Positions 43,048 through 51,436 of a stretch of 64,000 nucleotides of DNA are shown here, piece after piece. How positions within the stretch are numbered: the stretch's first letter is position 1; each line of letters starts with the position of its first letter. Below the pieces are notes generated by a model. The model was not told where the DNA came from, searched no databases, and saw only the letters and a program-made list of their open reading frames with translations. This stretch comes from Archangium gephyra (GTDB lineage: Bacteria; Myxococcota; Myxococcia; Myxococcales; Myxococcaceae), in NCBI GenBank assembly GCA_003243425.1, contig QFQP01000015.1:89754-153753 (forward strand), written 5' to 3'. The translations under genes and the position numbers were made by a program.

Positions 43048-44289
43048 ATGCCGCACATCGTGCTGGTCGCGCCCCACTTCCTCGAAAACACCAACCGGTA
43101 CATCTCAGCCTTCGCCGCGCTCGACGGGGTGACGCTCTCGGTGGTGAGCGAAGACGCGGCGAATCGATTGCCGGACGCGCTGCGGAAGCGCGTCGCGGGC
43201 CACTACCAGGTGCGCAGCGTTTCAGACGCAGCCCAGCTCGCGGGCGCCATCAAGGTCATCAGCCGCGCGGTGGGCAACGTCGACCGGCTCACGGGTGCGC
43301 TCGAGCAGCTGCAGTTGCCGATGGCCGAGGCGCGCGCGCTGGCCAACGTGCCGGGCATGAAGCCGCACCTCGCGCGCCGCTTCCGCGACAAGGACGTGAT
43401 GAAGGACGTGCTGCGCGCGCGCGGCGTACCGGTGGCGGCGAGCGCGCTGGTGTCCTCGGTCGCCGAGCTGCGCGCCTTCATCGACAAGGTGAGGTTGCCC
43501 GTCATCGTGAAGCCGCAGGCGGGCGTGGGTTCTCGCGGCACGCACCGCATCGAATCGGCCGCCGCGCTGCAGGCGATGATCGACGCGGGCATGGTGCCCA
43601 CCCACGAGCACCCGCTGCAGGCCGAGCAGTTCATTCGCGCGCGCGAGTTCACCTGCGAGACGGTGAGCATTCACGGCAAGGCGGTGTGGCGCAGCGGCAC
43701 GCGCTACTTCCCGTCTCCACTCGAGGTGCTCGAGACGCCGTGGGTGCAGTACTGCGTGTTGCTGCCCAAGGAGGTCGAAGCGCCGTGGACCGACTTCGCC
43801 GAGGTGAACGACGCGGCGTTGAAGACGCTGTGGGGCCCCGAGACCGACGTGGCGGGCACGGCGTTGACGCACATGGAGTGGTTCCTGCGCGACGACGGCC
43901 AGATGTTCGTGAGTGAAGTGGGCGCGCGGCCGCCCGGCGTGCAGATCATGCCGTTGATGTCGTTGGCGCACGAGGTGGACTTCATCGCGAAGTGGGCGGA
44001 GCTGATCAGCTTCGACCGCTGGACGGATCCCGGCCCGAGGAAGTGGGCGACCGGCGCGGCGTTCCTGCGGGGGCAGGGCACGCGGCCCCACGTGACGAGC
44101 GTGCGCGGCGTGGAAGCGGCGAAAGCAAGGGCCGGCGCGGCGCTGGTGGAGCTCAAGGTGCCGAGCGTCGGTCAGCAACGGGCGAGCGGGTACGAAGGCG
44201 AAGGCCTCGCGCTCGTTCGTGCGCCGACGACCGAAGGCGCGAAGCAGGCGTTGCTGGCGGTCATCGAGAACCTGCAGATCCGCTACTGA
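43048..44289 (+). CDS. ATP-grasp carboxylate-amine ligase-like protein
   Basis: A 413-residue protein. An N-terminal pre-ATP domain (IVLVAPHFLENTNRYISAFAAL) is followed by the ATP-grasp core with VIVKPQAGVGSRGTHRI as the ATP lid region, LQAEQFIRAREFTCET and EVGARPPGVQ as the metal-binding end. These enzymes form peptide-like bonds by phosphorylating a carboxylate. Substrate unknown; it is not the same family as the broken ATP-grasp gene at 5616. Its stop overlaps the end of the convergent AraC gene by seven bases. Confidence 0.85.
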   Translation: MPHIVLVAPHFLENTNRYISAFAALDGVTLSVVSEDAANRLPDALRKRVAGHYQVRSVSDAAQLAGAIKVISRAVGNVDRLTGALEQLQLPMAEARALANVPGMKPHLARRFRDKDVMKDVLRARGVPVAASALVSSVAELRAFIDKVRLPVIVKPQAGVGSRGTHRIESAAALQAMIDAGMVPTHEHPLQAEQFIRAREFTCETVSIHGKAVWRSGTRYFPSPLEVLETPWVQYCVLLPKEVEAPWTDFAEVNDAALKTLWGPETDVAGTALTHMEWFLRDDGQMFVSEVGARPPGVQIMPLMSLAHEVDFIAKWAELISFDRWTDPGPRKWATGAAFLRGQGTRPHVTSVRGVEAAKARAGAALVELKVPSVGQQRASGYEGEGLALVRAPTTEGAKQALLAVIENLQIRY

Positions 44290-45080
44290 GCGCGCGCGTA
44301 CGACTTCGGTGAGCGGCCGACGACCGCGCGGAAGTCGCGGATGAAGTGCGATTGGTCGAAGTACCCGAGCTGCTGCGCGAGCGTGGTGAGCGAGACGTTC
44401 TTCTTCGAGAGGAGGTCCGCGGCCTCGACGAGCCGGAACCGTCGAAGCACCGCCTTGGGTGAAATGCCGACGCAGCGCGAGAACAGCCGCTGCAACTTCC
44501 GCTCGGAGAGCCCGGTGTCGTGGAGCAACTGTTCGATGCGCAGCAGGTCGCGGTCGTCCTGAAGGCGATTCATCAACGTGCGCGCGAGGCGCGACTCCGC
44601 GTCCATCACCGGGAGCCGCGCGAGGAGGAACTTCTCGACCGCGGCCACGGCGTGTTCGTCGTCACGCGCGCCGAGGATGGCGCGATGTGCGGCGTCGAGG
44701 TTCACGCCGAGCACCGTCGAGAGCGGCACCATGCGCTCGACGAACTTCGAGACCGGTGCGCGCAACCAGGGCGCTCCGGTGCCTGCGTGGAACGCCACGC
44801 CGAGAATGTGCCCGGTACCTTCGAGCCGCCGCGTGAAACGCCTTCGCCATGGCCCCACCGCGCGAGACATGCGCTCGGCGCCTCGCTGTTCGAACACGTA
44901 GTGCGCGGCAGGGAGCGTGAGCGCGTGTTGCTCGTAGGGCTCGTCGAGCGCCCAGCGAACGAGCCAGAAGTACGCGACGTGCTCGGCGAGCGCTGCCGAC
45001 GGCAACACCCGGCGGGCGCCGTAGAGGCCGCGGCCGATGGCTTCGTCGAGCACGCCTCTCGAGCGGGGGTCGTCACGCAT
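44283..45080 (-). CDS. AraC-family transcriptional regulator
   Basis: A 265-residue regulator. The N-terminal ligand-like domain includes LPSAALAEHVAYFWLVRW, and the C-terminal helix-turn-helix pair includes LSERKLQRLFSRCVGISPKAVLRRFR and LAQQLGYFDQSHFIRDFRAVVGRSPKSYA. The layout (DUF6597-type sensor plus AraC output) is common for activators of small detoxification genes. Met 45080 chosen; 48 upstream residues are atypical. Divergent from a DUF1761 gene, which may be its target. Confidence 0.87.
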   Translation of the reverse strand: MRDDPRSRGVLDEAIGRGLYGARRVLPSAALAEHVAYFWLVRWALDEPYEQHALTLPAAHYVFEQRGAERMSRAVGPWRRRFTRRLEGTGHILGVAFHAGTGAPWLRAPVSKFVERMVPLSTVLGVNLDAAHRAILGARDDEHAVAAVEKFLLARLPVMDAESRLARTLMNRLQDDRDLLRIEQLLHDTGLSERKLQRLFSRCVGISPKAVLRRFRLVEAADLLSKKNVSLTTLAQQLGYFDQSHFIRDFRAVVGRSPKSYARAQ

Positions 45081-45132
45081 GGCCGTCGGGTTCTTACAAT
45101 TCGGCGCCCGCCTGAAGCCGTATTCCTCGCGC

Positions 45133-45558
45133 ATGAAATCGTTCGCGACGCTCGGTGCTGGCCTTCTGTACTTCCTGCTGGGAGCGCTCTGGTACGCGCC
45201 GTTTGCGTTCGGGCCCGCGTTCAACGAGGCGCTCGGCTACGCGCCGGGCGTGGTGCCGCCGAATACACCGGCGATGTTCATCGGGCCGTTCGTGGGGTGC
45301 CTCGCGGCGGCGGTGGGACTCGCGGTGTTGATCCGGTGGACGCGGTTCAGCGCCCTGCGTGAAGTGCTGCTGCTGTCGGCGCTGGTGGCGACGCTGTTCT
45401 CGGCGAGCGCGGTGGGGATCGACGCGGTCGCACCGAATCAACGCGCGCCGATGACGCTGTGGTTGATCGTCGGCGGGTATCACTTCGTCGGTCAGTTGCT
45501 GGTGGGCGGCGTGCTCTGGGCGTCGCAGCGAACGCGCGCGGCGCCGTCGAACAGGTGA
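45133..45558 (+). CDS. DUF1761 family membrane protein
   Basis: A 141-residue protein with four hydrophobic helices: LGAGLLYFLLGALWYAPFAF at the start, then VGCLAAAVGLAVLI, VLLLSALVATLFSASAVGI and HFVGQLLVGGVLWA. It matches the DUF1761 pattern (ALWY at the end of helix 1, FVGQ before helix 4). Function unknown. It is divergent from the AraC gene by 52 bases. Its last codons overlap a decayed remnant of the downstream family at 45553. Confidence 0.7.
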   Translation: MKSFATLGAGLLYFLLGALWYAPFAFGPAFNEALGYAPGVVPPNTPAMFIGPFVGCLAAAVGLAVLIRWTRFSALREVLLLSALVATLFSASAVGIDAVAPNQRAPMTLWLIVGGYHFVGQLLVGGVLWASQRTRAAPSNR

Positions 45559-45655
45559 CCGTGCTCTTCGCGGAGCCCGAGGACGCTGTTGATCCACGCC
45601 TCGCGCTACGTGCCACCTCTTGAAAGTCGTCCAGCGCTTCGTCGTTGAACCCACG
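45553..45655 (-). pseudogene. Two remnants of the C-terminus of the gene at 45705-46430
   Basis: On the minus strand, 45553-45606 reads WINSVLGLREEHGHLFDG, matching LIKTLVGLGEKHGHLFDD of the gene next door. 45599-45655 reads FNDEALDDFQEVARSARRG in another frame, matching DDDELDDIDEVARALARGD. The second block follows the first in the intact gene but precedes it here, so either two partial copies or a frameshifted rearranged copy is left. No product is possible. Confidence 0.55.
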
Positions 45656-45704
45656 GCCGGGCTTCTCGGTGCGCCCTCGTCAATGACATCGGGGGCCAGG
45701 CACT

Positions 45705-46430
45705 TCAGTCGCCTCGCGCCAACGCACGCGCGACCTCGTCGATGTCGTCCAGCTCATCGTCATCGAACAGGTGCCCGTGCTTCTCACCGAGCCCGACCAG
45801 GGTCTTGATCAACCGGTTCAGTCGCGGCCCGACTTGATCATCCGGCAACGAAGCCAGCTCCGTCTTCGCCTTCGTCACCGCCGCTTCGGCGGCTGCGACC
45901 AGGCCCGGCGTGACCGCACCGACCCAGGCAGGGAAATACGTGTCTGACTTCTGCTGCTGGGCCGAAGCCCTCAACAACCGCGCGAGCCCCGACTCCTGCG
46001 CCGGCGCGGTGAACCCGTGGTCCCACTGCCACTGCTTCTTCGCGAGCTCGACCAGCGCGCCCCACTTCATCAACGGCACCACCGTGTCTTCGCCCTTCCG
46101 CGACGCCACCCAGTCCTTCGGGTGCTGCACGCGCGCGCGCTCCTTCGGGCGCACTGCGACCACGCCGAGCGACTCCAGCGGCGAGGGCTCTGAGACCCAG
46201 CCGCCGAGCACTGGGCGCTTCCACCCGTTCTGCGTCAGCGGCTGCACCTCGAACAGCGCGTTCGACGACGGGGCCTTCGCGCGCGTCATCACCACGCACC
46301 ACGAGCCCTCCTTCTTCGAGACGACACGCAGCAACACACGCGCGCGCGGAGCGACGGCCAACTCGAACACCTCACCGACTCTCGGCAGCGACGTCACGGC
46401 GGCGTGAACAAACCCCAGCGCACGTGACAA
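45705..46430 (-). CDS. Hypothetical protein with an Imm26-like N-terminus
   Basis: A 241-residue soluble protein. The N-terminal ~100 residues (PRVGEVFELAVAPRARVLLRVV, SWCVVMTR) resemble the beta-rich core of Imm26-type immunity proteins, and the C-terminal part is helical with an acidic end (DDDELDDIDEVARALARGD). No toxin gene is seen beside it. Decayed pieces of a paralogue lie just downstream. The family assignment is tentative. Confidence 0.45.
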   Translation of the reverse strand: MSRALGFVHAAVTSLPRVGEVFELAVAPRARVLLRVVSKKEGSWCVVMTRAKAPSSNALFEVQPLTQNGWKRPVLGGWVSEPSPLESLGVVAVRPKERARVQHPKDWVASRKGEDTVVPLMKWGALVELAKKQWQWDHGFTAPAQESGLARLLRASAQQQKSDTYFPAWVGAVTPGLVAAAEAAVTKAKTELASLPDDQVGPRLNRLIKTLVGLGEKHGHLFDDDELDDIDEVARALARGD

Positions 46431-46469
46431 TCAACTTCGTGACGCGAAGCCGCTAGCGTCGCGGCACTT

Positions 46470-47000
46470 ATGAACGGTGCCTTGCTGACAGCCGGCGCGG
46501 TGAAGCTCTTCATCGCCGTCGGTCTCGGTGGTCTCGGAGTCGTCCTCGCGTATCGCCTGCTGGCGCGAATTCTCGGCGGCTCGGGGGCGCTCACCGACAA
46601 CCCGGCGGCCGGGGTGCTTCACGCCAGCGCGCTGCTGTCGCTGGGCATCCTCGCGCGGCAGTCGCTCACCTCGCTGTACGACACGCTCGACCTCATTCTG
46701 CTCCGCGGCGAAATTCTCAAGACGCTGCCGAAGGTGCTGTTCCTGGGAATCATGCACGTCGGGCTCGCCCTGGCGCTGGGCTCTGCGCTGCTGGCGTTGG
46801 GTGTGTGGCTCTTCAATCGGCTCACGCCGGGCATCGATGAGGTCGCCGAGGTGCGCAACGGCAAGCTGGGCCCCGCGCTGGTGCTGGGCGCGATTCTCGT
46901 CACCTTCGCGATGCTCGCCGCGCCGGGGCTCGAGGCGCTGCTCTCGGGGCTCGTTCCCTACCCCGCGCTGCCTGACGGCCTGGGCATTCCCACCGCATGA
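46470..47000 (+). CDS. DUF350 membrane protein
   Basis: A 176-residue inner-membrane protein with four helices (LFIAVGLGGLGVVLAYRLL, VLHASALLSLGILA, VLFLGIMHVGLALALGSALL, VLGAILVTFAMLAA). The order fits DUF350 proteins, whose genes often neighbour membrane-remodelling or spermidine-synthase-type genes. Its stop overlaps the ATG of the transglutaminase-like gene (ATGA). Divergent by 39 bases from the Imm26-like gene. Confidence 0.7.
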   Translation: MNGALLTAGAVKLFIAVGLGGLGVVLAYRLLARILGGSGALTDNPAAGVLHASALLSLGILARQSLTSLYDTLDLILLRGEILKTLPKVLFLGIMHVGLALALGSALLALGVWLFNRLTPGIDEVAEVRNGKLGPALVLGAILVTFAMLAAPGLEALLSGLVPYPALPDGLGIPTA

Positions 47001-47920
47001 GATGGGCTGAAGCCGGTCAACCGCCTGCGCCGCGACCTCCGCCACCCCCGGTGAAGAAGGGCGGCGGCTGCCTGAAGTGGACGCTCGTGCTGATGGGCGG
47101 CGGCTTTCTCATGTGCTGCTGCCTGTCGCTGGCGGCCGTCGAGAGCGCGGAGGATCCACTCGAGTGGAAGCGCATCGTCACGCCGGAGCAGAAGCCGGTC
47201 GCGAATGAAGTGGCGCTGGGTGACGCGTTCGTCCCCGAAGACCTCGCGCCGTCGAGCGCGCGCAACTACCACTGGAAACAGACGCACGCGGCGTGGGGCC
47301 TGCGCTACGGCCTTTCAGAAGAAGAACACACCGAGGTGTACGCGCGCTTCGCGGAGCTCGCCGACGACTTCGCCTTCAAGCAGGGCTCCGGCACGAGCTT
47401 CACGTGGGCCGCGCCGTCGGAGTGCCGCGACCGCGAATGGCAGTGCGTGTTCGACACGCTCGCGAAGGACAACGCCGACGACGTGAAGCCGCTGACCGCG
47501 CTGTTCCGAAAGGTGCAGCAGGAGAAGCGCCTCAACGCGCTGCAGACCACCGAGCTGGTCGTGTCGTTCGTGCAGAACATCACCTACCGCCTGCCGACCG
47601 AGGAGACCGCGGCGTTCGGCATGTTGCCTCCGGCCATCGTGGTGGGTGACGGCTCGGGCGACTGCGACTCGAAGGCGCTGCTGGCGGTGGTGATGCTGCG
47701 GCAGCTGGGCATCGATGCAGTGGTGCTACTGGGTTCGTCGCTGGGTCACGCGGCGCTGGGGGTCGGGTTGCCGGTGACGGGCAAGAAGTTCGCGCTGAAC
47801 GGCAAGAAGTACGTGTTCGTCGAGGTGACGACGCCGGGTTGGGCCCTGGGCGCGCTGCCCCCCGAATACGACGTGCCGAAGGCGTGGCGGGTCATCCCGG
47901 TCGACGTGCCCGTGGAGTGA
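46997..47920 (+). CDS. Membrane-anchored transglutaminase-like protein
   Basis: A 307-residue protein. A cytoplasmic Pro-rich start (PAPRPPPPPVKKGGGCLKW) precedes one membrane helix with a CCC cluster (LVLMGGGFLMCCCLSL, residues ~30-47). The periplasmic part has a transglutaminase/papain-like core: Cys223 in GDGSGDCDSKALLAVVMLRQLG and His251 in SSLGHAALGV, with an Asp/Glu of VFVEVT as third residue. Such proteins act as cysteine proteases or amide-forming enzymes on envelope proteins. Translationally coupled to the DUF350 gene. Confidence 0.75.
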   Translation: MRWAEAGQPPAPRPPPPPVKKGGGCLKWTLVLMGGGFLMCCCLSLAAVESAEDPLEWKRIVTPEQKPVANEVALGDAFVPEDLAPSSARNYHWKQTHAAWGLRYGLSEEEHTEVYARFAELADDFAFKQGSGTSFTWAAPSECRDREWQCVFDTLAKDNADDVKPLTALFRKVQQEKRLNALQTTELVVSFVQNITYRLPTEETAAFGMLPPAIVVGDGSGDCDSKALLAVVMLRQLGIDAVVLLGSSLGHAALGVGLPVTGKKFALNGKKYVFVEVTTPGWALGALPPEYDVPKAWRVIPVDVPVE

Positions 47921-47921
47921 G

Positions 47922-49253
47922 TCAGCGGGAAGGGAACGCGACCTCGAACACCGTTCCCTGAGCACCCGACTCGAGAATCTTCACCGTTCCGCCGTGCAGC
48001 TCCGCGATCCGCCGCACGAGCGTGAGGCCGAGCCCGCTTCCACCCTTCCGCTCCAACCGATGGAACGCGTCGAACACCCGCTCGTGTTCTGCCGCGGGAA
48101 TTCCCGGGCCGTTGTCCCTGAAGGTGAGCCGCTGATCAGCGGCGCTCACGTCGACCACCACCGGGCTGCGCTGGCCGTACTTGATGGAGTTCCGCACCAG
48201 GTTGAGCACGAGGATCCTGATCAACTCGGGGTCCACCTCGGCCGTCATCGTCCCTGAGAACTTCAGCTCGACGTTCACGTCGACCATCGAAGCCACGTCT
48301 TCGCGGATCATCCGTTCGAGGTCGGTGAACGTGACGCGCTCCTTGCGCGGCACCCAGCGACCCGACTCGAGCCGGTTGAACGAGAGAAGGTTCTCCACGA
48401 AGAAGGTGAGGCCGTCGGCGGCCGCGACGATGCGCCTCGGGTAGTCCTTCACGGCCCCCTTGCGCTCCACGGTCTCCGCGAGCAGCCGAATCGACGCGAG
48501 CGGCGTCTTCATTTCGTGGCTCACGGTGGCCACGAAGTCACGCTGCGCTGCGAGCGCCTCTTCTCTTCGTTTCTGAGACAGCCGCTCGAGCAGCACGACC
48601 CCGAGCCCCAACAACGCCGTGACCGCGAGCAGCACCGACTTGAGCACCAACGTTCGCTTCGCGGCTGCGTGGCGTTCGTCGAGCCGCCGCGAGGTGAACG
48701 CGAGGTCCGGCGACCACACCTCGTCACCTTCCGCGAACGCCTTCAGCATTTCAGCGGCGTCGACCCGTACGCCGTGCAGCTCGGCACCGCGCGCAACCGT
48801 GTGCCAGCCGGCGTACGGAGCGCGGACCAGCTCCGAAGTCAGGGCCCGTCGGCACACCTTCGCCAGCGCGTCATTCCCACTTCGTTCTGCGTCGACACAC
48901 TTCGCGGCGACGTCGTCTCTCGAGAGCCACGGAATCGACGCGGGAAACCCGCCGCGGGGCGCGCCGCTCGCAGACCCGGGCACGCGGGGGATCAGCTGAA
49001 CGCCGTCGTTGATCAACAGAAGACCGTCATCGTCTCCGAAGGGCAGCGTCTCCAACGCCTCGAGCCGCGCCTCCGCCACGTCGAGCTTGCGCTCGAGCGC
49101 CCACTTCAACTGACCGCGCACCTTCTCGACGCGCGCGTCACGTTCACGGTCGAGCGCCGCGTCGGCCTCGTCACGTTCGTGAACGAAGAGCACCGCGAAC
49201 GCACCGAGCAGCGCGAGCAACGCCACGAAGCCGATGCGAACCACACGTTTCAC
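47922..49253 (-). CDS. Sensor histidine kinase
   Basis: A 443-residue membrane kinase. Residues ~6-25 and ~205-225 are transmembrane helices with a ~180-residue periplasmic sensor between. The dimerisation/phosphoacceptor motif is VSHEMKTPLASIRLL with His246. The ATPase domain has the N box LVRNSIKYG, DNGPGIP, FHRLERKGGSGLGLTLVRRI. The kinase autophosphorylates and passes phosphate to a response regulator. No regulator gene is adjacent in the window, so it is an orphan here. Confidence 0.88.
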   Translation of the reverse strand: MKRVVRIGFVALLALLGAFAVLFVHERDEADAALDRERDARVEKVRGQLKWALERKLDVAEARLEALETLPFGDDDGLLLINDGVQLIPRVPGSASGAPRGGFPASIPWLSRDDVAAKCVDAERSGNDALAKVCRRALTSELVRAPYAGWHTVARGAELHGVRVDAAEMLKAFAEGDEVWSPDLAFTSRRLDERHAAAKRTLVLKSVLLAVTALLGLGVVLLERLSQKRREEALAAQRDFVATVSHEMKTPLASIRLLAETVERKGAVKDYPRRIVAAADGLTFFVENLLSFNRLESGRWVPRKERVTFTDLERMIREDVASMVDVNVELKFSGTMTAEVDPELIRILVLNLVRNSIKYGQRSPVVVDVSAADQRLTFRDNGPGIPAAEHERVFDAFHRLERKGGSGLGLTLVRRIAELHGGTVKILESGAQGTVFEVAFPSR

Positions 49254-49477
49254 GAGCGCGCTTCTACGCTGACGCGACCACGAAGAACTTCACGGTTGTT
49301 TCACGAGGCGATGGGAACCGCTCACGACCCACGGCGCGCTCGCCGCTGTCGTGGACGCGTCTTCGTCGCAGGAAGTGAACCCTCACCACATCCGCTCTCT
49401 CCACTTCGCGGGAGAGCGGATGATGGTTGCGGTTTCGGGGCGAACGTCGACGCACGCGCACCGCTACTTCTCCGCGC

Positions 49478-49969
49478 ATGAAGAACAACCCATACGACGC
49501 GCTCCCTTCAGTTCCGACGTTCACCCTCACCAGCACCGACGTGCGCGACGCGACGCTGTCCGATGATCAACGCGCCGTCTCACCGCAGCTCTCGTGGACC
49601 GGCGCACCGAGCGGCACAAAGAGCTTCGCCATCACGATGTACGACGCCGACGCGCCCGTCCCGAGCGGCATCTGGCACTGGGCGGTGTTCGGAATTCCCG
49701 CCAACGTCACCTCGCTGCCAAGCAACGCCAGCGCCACGTCGATGCCTGAAGGCGCGGTGCAGCTGCCCAACGACATGCGGCTGGCGAGCTACCTCGGAGC
49801 GGCGCCTCCGAAGGGCCATGGCCCGCACCGCTATTACCTCGTGGTGCACGCGCTCGACGTCGAGACGCTCCCGGTGCGGAAGGACGGAACGCCGGCGCAC
49901 CTCTCGTTCGCGATGCTCGGGCATACGCTGGGCCGCGCGACGCTCGTCGCCACCTGCGAGACGAAATGA
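49478..49969 (+). CDS. YbhB/YbcL-family PEBP (Raf kinase inhibitor-like) protein
   Basis: A 163-residue protein: SPQLSWTGAPSGTKSFAITMYDADAP, GIWHWAVFGIPANVTSLP and GPHRYYLVVHALD are the family signatures lining the anion-binding pocket. It has no signal peptide and is cytosolic. Bacterial PEBP proteins have unclear roles. Its stop overlaps the ATG of the AraC gene (ATGA), which suggests one operon. Confidence 0.85.
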   Translation: MKNNPYDALPSVPTFTLTSTDVRDATLSDDQRAVSPQLSWTGAPSGTKSFAITMYDADAPVPSGIWHWAVFGIPANVTSLPSNASATSMPEGAVQLPNDMRLASYLGAAPPKGHGPHRYYLVVHALDVETLPVRKDGTPAHLSFAMLGHTLGRATLVATCETK

Positions 49970-50826
49970 GCACTCGAAAGCCCTCACCCGCCGAACGCAT
50001 CGCCGAAGTGACCAGCGGTCCGGCGACGCACGTGGCCGTTCATCAACGCGAAGCCGACCCGACGTTCGCGGGCGTGGAGTGGATCTCCGCGGGCTTGATG
50101 CACGTGCAGCGCGGGAAGAAGGTGCTGCGGAGCGGTGAGGACACCGCGACGGTGCGGGCAGGCGAGCTGGTGTGGATCGCTCCGGGTACGCGGCTCGACG
50201 TTCGCAACGAGACCGACCGCGGCGAATACCGGGCCGAAGGTCTGCTGATCAACCCGTCGGTGCTCGTGGAGCTGCGGACCCGAAAGAACGAAAGCCCTGC
50301 GCGGTTTCGACGGATCCGTCTCGAGGAATCACCAGAGTTGATCGACGCGCACCGACGCTGTGTCGACGCGTTGATCAGCAAGTTGCCCAGCGAGGTGATC
50401 CGCTTCCGCGTGTTGGAGATGCTCGCGTGGTTGGTGGAGCTCGGTGTGGATCTGAACCCCGGTGCGAGCACGCGCTTTCAGTTGAAGCGGCTGTTCATGA
50501 GCGCGCCGTCGCGGGCGTGGAAGATGCGCGACGTCGCGAAGGCCCTGGCGATGAGTGAGGACACGCTGCATCGGCGGCTGACGCGGGAGCGCACGGCGTT
50601 TCAGGCGTTGTTGACCGAGGTGCGAATGGATCGCGCCGCGTCGCTGGTGTGGACGACGGATCTCCCGGTGGGACACGTGGCGATGGAGGTCGGCTACACC
50701 TCGGCTTCGAGGTTCAGCGCGCGGTTTCAGGAGCGGTTCGGCGTGCTGCCGTCGCGCTTGAGAGCGCGAAAAGACCTCTCTGCGCGCGAGCTCAAACGCG
50801 CGGCGACGGCTGCGGCAACGGAATGA
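49966..50826 (+). CDS. AraC-family transcriptional regulator
   Basis: A 286-residue regulator with an N-terminal cupin-like sensor (WISAGLMHVQRGKKVLRSGEDTATVRAGELVWIAPG) and a C-terminal double HTH with MRDVAKALAMSEDTLHRRLTRERTAFQALL and VAMEVGYTSASRFSARFQERFG. It is the second gene after the PEBP gene and may regulate it. The last 35 bases overlap the end of the convergent hypothetical gene. Confidence 0.87.
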   Translation: MSTRKPSPAERIAEVTSGPATHVAVHQREADPTFAGVEWISAGLMHVQRGKKVLRSGEDTATVRAGELVWIAPGTRLDVRNETDRGEYRAEGLLINPSVLVELRTRKNESPARFRRIRLEESPELIDAHRRCVDALISKLPSEVIRFRVLEMLAWLVELGVDLNPGASTRFQLKRLFMSAPSRAWKMRDVAKALAMSEDTLHRRLTRERTAFQALLTEVRMDRAASLVWTTDLPVGHVAMEVGYTSASRFSARFQERFGVLPSRLRARKDLSARELKRAATAAATE

Positions 50827-51337
50827 ACTCCACCCGCTGCGCGCGCTGACCGCACCGCCGAATGGCGTCGTTCCGCGTCACCAGCACGCACAGCGACCGC
50901 GTGAACAAGTCCGACACCGCGCGCGTGCACGCGCTCTCGCTCACCGACTGCACGGGCATCGACTCGACGTACAACTCGGTCGCCGCCAGCAGCGAGTTGA
51001 TCAAATGCTGCACGAACGTGTCGCCGTTCACACCGCGGGCCGCGTACCGCAAGGCACCGCTCATCGGCGCGTCCATCACCAGCTGCGAGGCTTCGACCAA
51101 CTGCCGCTTCAACGAATCGCGCACGTCGACGATGAACAGCGCCAACGCGCCACCATCGAACTTGTCCGACGCTTCACGCACCGCCACGCGCGCCAACGAC
51201 GGCGCCGCCGCGGTGAGCCCTTCACACAACGTCATGCCCGACCGGAGCGCCTGCGCGAGCTCGTGACTCGCCGCGGACAGGTCCGCTTTCGGTCGGAACT
51301 GACGCCAGACCGTGTTGAGTGCGTTGAGAGGCGACAT
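50792..51337 (-). CDS. Hypothetical soluble protein
   Basis: A 181-residue protein, mainly helical (SAASHELAQALRSGMTLCEGL, TFVQHLINSLLAATELYV). No signal peptide or membrane segment. The C-terminal LVTRNDAIRRCGQRAQ region is basic. No family recognised. It is flanked by AraC and ceramidase genes. Confidence 0.5.
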   Translation of the reverse strand: MSPLNALNTVWRQFRPKADLSAASHELAQALRSGMTLCEGLTAAAPSLARVAVREASDKFDGGALALFIVDVRDSLKRQLVEASQLVMDAPMSGALRYAARGVNGDTFVQHLINSLLAATELYVESMPVQSVSESACTRAVSDLFTRSLCVLVTRNDAIRRCGQRAQRVEFIPLPQPSPRV

Positions 51338-51436
51338 GTCGCATTGTCACGTGCGAGCGACACATCATTTCGTGAGAGAACTGGTACGCGTCTTGACGTT
51401 TCGCGACCATTTACCCACTGAATTTCTCCCTGAATT

